Position numbers and translations under genes: made by a program. This document shows positions 7,189 through 8,490 of a stretch of 8,490 nt of DNA, in pieces; the first letter of the stretch is position 1; every line of letters begins with the position of its first letter. The stretch lies in NCBI GenBank assembly GCA_003648395.1, contig QMPB01000161.1, positions 1 to 8,490 on the forward strand, read 5' to 3'. The DNA comes from Bacteroidota bacterium. Its GTDB lineage: Bacteria > Bacteroidota > Bacteroidia > Bacteroidales > UBA1556. The notes under the pieces are model-generated. The model saw only the letters and a program-made list of their open reading frames with translations. It had not been told where the DNA came from and made no database searches.

Positions 7189-8259
7189 TTATAAGTCCGA
7201 AATTCGGGCTGCAAAGTAAGTGCTTTTTTCTGGATAAATCAAAATTAATTTCTCGTAGATTTTTTTTGCCTTTTTCTTATTTCCTTGTGCTTTATAGAGC
7301 TTTGCCATAGTTTCCGAAACGATATCGTACTTTTCTGATACACTGGCCTTAGCAAGCTGTAATTCTTTGATATATGCTTTGTCTTCAGGCTTATTTATAG
7401 AGGGGTCTTCTTTAATAAATTTCTCTATTATTTCTATCGATTTCTTCCGGTCTATTGACTTAACTTGCGTGTTTGTTGTTTTAGAAGTTGTTTTCTGTTT
7501 GTTTTCTTTGCTTTTAGTTTTCTTAGCAACTGTATTTGTTGGTTTTACAGTTTCTTTAATGGTAGCACTCTTTGCAATTACATTATTCTTTTTAGTAGCA
7601 GAATCTTTTACTAACTTCTTAGTAGTCGGCTTTTCTTCTTGCTTCTTCTTTACTACAATAGTAGATGCTGTATCTTCTTTATTTTCTAACTTAGCTTTTG
7701 TTTCTTCTTTCTTTTTAGAAGTTTTTGCTTTTACTTTACTAGCAGGCTTAGTGTCAGATTTACTTTTTGTTGGAGTTTTAACTTCTATTTTTATGTCAAG
7801 GATAGGGGCTTTAGATTTTGCATCAGTAGTGAGGTTTTTAGAAACCTCTTCCATCATCTCTTTCTTATTCTTTATTTCCTCTCCTTTACTGTTCTTTATT
7901 GGTTTAGGAGCTTCTATCTTGCTTGTAGATTTAATCTTTGTTTCCTCTTTTTCGGACTCCTTAGGTAATGGAGTAGGGCTTTTAGTAGTTTTATCTACTG
8001 TCAGCTCTTCTTTTGTCAGAATATCTTTGTATAGATAATTAAAAAGTCTTTCTCTATCATTTACAATTATTGCAGTTTTTGTTAGAGTGGTTTTATACTC
8101 CAAATCTTTAGTTTTCAGTAATGATTTGCTAAGTAACATTGCTCCAAGTTGGAAATAAGGATACTTTTGCTGAATTGCCTTTAGCTCCTGATTATCAGTA
8201 GTTGTAAAGCTGTTATTTACGCTTTTAAATTTCGTCAGAAAATTAGTAGAATTTATCAT
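7189..8259 (-). CDS. Lys-rich protein with C-terminal TPR-like region, Bacteroidota lptE-secG neighbourhood
   Basis: This 356-residue protein has no assigned biochemical function. It has three parts. An N-terminal helical region (about 1-85) includes IQQKYPYFQLGAMLLSKSLL (29-48). A long low-complexity linker (about 86-268) is dominated by Lys, Thr, Ser and Glu. A C-terminal helical region (about 270-356) carries IEKFIKEDPSI (278-288) and a TPR-like pair of helices, IVSETMAKLYKAQGNKKKAK (313-332) then KIYEKLILIYPEKS (333-346). Proteins with these same ends and a variable middle are common between lptE and secG in Bacteroidota and are usually annotated as tetratricopeptide or hypothetical proteins. 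No signal peptide or membrane segment is seen, so a cytoplasmic location is likely. Its start codon is 3 nt after the lptE-like stop, which suggests translational coupling, and secG follows 24 nt later. A role as scaffold or assembly factor is only a guess. Confidence 0.88.
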   Translation of the reverse strand: MINSTNFLTKFKSVNNSFTTTDNQELKAIQQKYPYFQLGAMLLSKSLLKTKDLEYKTTLTKTAIIVNDRERLFNYLYKDILTKEELTVDKTTKSPTPLPKESEKEETKIKSTSKIEAPKPIKNSKGEEIKNKKEMMEEVSKNLTTDAKSKAPILDIKIEVKTPTKSKSDTKPASKVKAKTSKKKEETKAKLENKEDTASTIVVKKKQEEKPTTKKLVKDSATKKNNVIAKSATIKETVKPTNTVAKKTKSKENKQKTTSKTTNTQVKSIDRKKSIEIIEKFIKEDPSINKPEDKAYIKELQLAKASVSEKYDIVSETMAKLYKAQGNKKKAKKIYEKLILIYPEKSTYFAARISDL

Positions 8260-8262
8260 AGA

Positions 8263-8490
8263 TTACCAGTTTACTAATGCTTTATTAAAAATATCTTCAA
8301 CTAATCGAGCGTTAATTATTTCGATTAACTGATCCTCAACGCTACCAAAGCTTAAATTAGCGTCATATTCTTCAAAACCAGTAAATACTTGTTCAAAAGA
8401 ATCGTCAGGTTGGTTTAAGCTTGTATATCTTATCTTAACCTTAATGGTTAGCCTGTTAAGTGCTGCGGTTTCGTCACCTTGTATCGCTAC
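8263..8490 (-). CDS. LptE-like LPS-assembly lipoprotein, C-terminal part only
   Basis: An open frame runs off the right edge and ends at TAA (8263-8265 on the - strand), giving the last 75 residues. Recognisable segments are AALNRLTIKVKIRYTS, SFEQVFTGFEEYDANLSFGS and VEDQLIEIINARLVEDIFNK, ending ALVNW. This layout of a beta strand, a 'FxxYxDYDxxxS' stretch and an amphipathic C-terminal helix matches the Bacteroidota LptE family, outer-membrane lipoproteins that pair with LptD to insert LPS. The N-terminus, including any lipobox, lies outside the window. The next gene begins 3 nt after its stop, so the two are almost certainly in one operon. Assignment comes from this C-terminal pattern plus gene order (LptE-TPR-SecG). 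Confidence 0.85.
   Translation of the reverse strand, partial: VAIQGDETAALNRLTIKVKIRYTSLNQPDDSFEQVFTGFEEYDANLSFGSVEDQLIEIINARLVEDIFNKALVNW

Noticed and set aside
7367..8038. A 223-codon + strand open frame encoding a very hydrophobic 'membrane protein'
   Set aside because: It is antisense to the Lys-rich linker of the TPR-type gene. Lys, Thr and Glu codons read backwards give Phe, Leu, Ser and Val, so the hydrophobicity is an artefact.

Overview
The window looks like chromosomal DNA from a low-GC member of the Bacteroidota, probably Bacteroidales or Marinilabiliales-like. The evidence is the gene order lptE – TPR-type protein – secG – groES – groEL (familiar in that phylum), the GGM-rich GroEL tail, a SecG with a long polar C-terminus, AT-rich spacers with no clear Shine-Dalgarno sequences, and palindromic REP-like repeats of types I associate with Bacteroidota. 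The species cannot be fixed from the sequence alone.

Left half (1-3636, + strand): an ABC-transporter operon. It starts with the 3' end of a LolA-like 'outer membrane lipoprotein-sorting' protein (1-162). Two FtsX/MacB-type permeases follow (250-1470 and 1495-2910), then a MacB/LolD-type ATPase (2962-3636). Together they resemble a LolCDE-like machine: the ATPase powers two different permeases, and the LolA-like protein may act as periplasmic carrier. Substrate and direction of transport are inferred.

Centre (3637-4505): a 192-residue protein with two N-terminal membrane segments and no recognised family (3733-4311). It lies between two copies of a 34-bp imperfect palindrome in direct orientation (3681-3714 and 4395-4428). 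A second palindrome type, consensus CCCGATAGCTATCGGG, occurs at 4351-4366 and at 208-223. A strong, symmetrical terminator hairpin (4443-4487) closes the + strand genes and the convergent groESL operon.

Right half (4506-8490, - strand): groES-groEL forms a heat-shock chaperonin operon with its own upstream region. That region is separated from secG by a hairpin terminator at 6747-6779. Further right, the end of an LptE-like LPS-assembly lipoprotein gene (8263-8490), a Lys-rich TPR-type protein (7189-8259) and secG (6802-7164) are tightly spaced and probably co-transcribed. Most of this half is conserved housekeeping sequence.

No gene-free stretch exceeds 300 bases. I see no tRNA, rRNA, CRISPR array, insertion sequence or phage gene. 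The least ordinary part is the orphan membrane gene bracketed by REP-like repeats. I do not see a convincing undescribed multi-gene system here.
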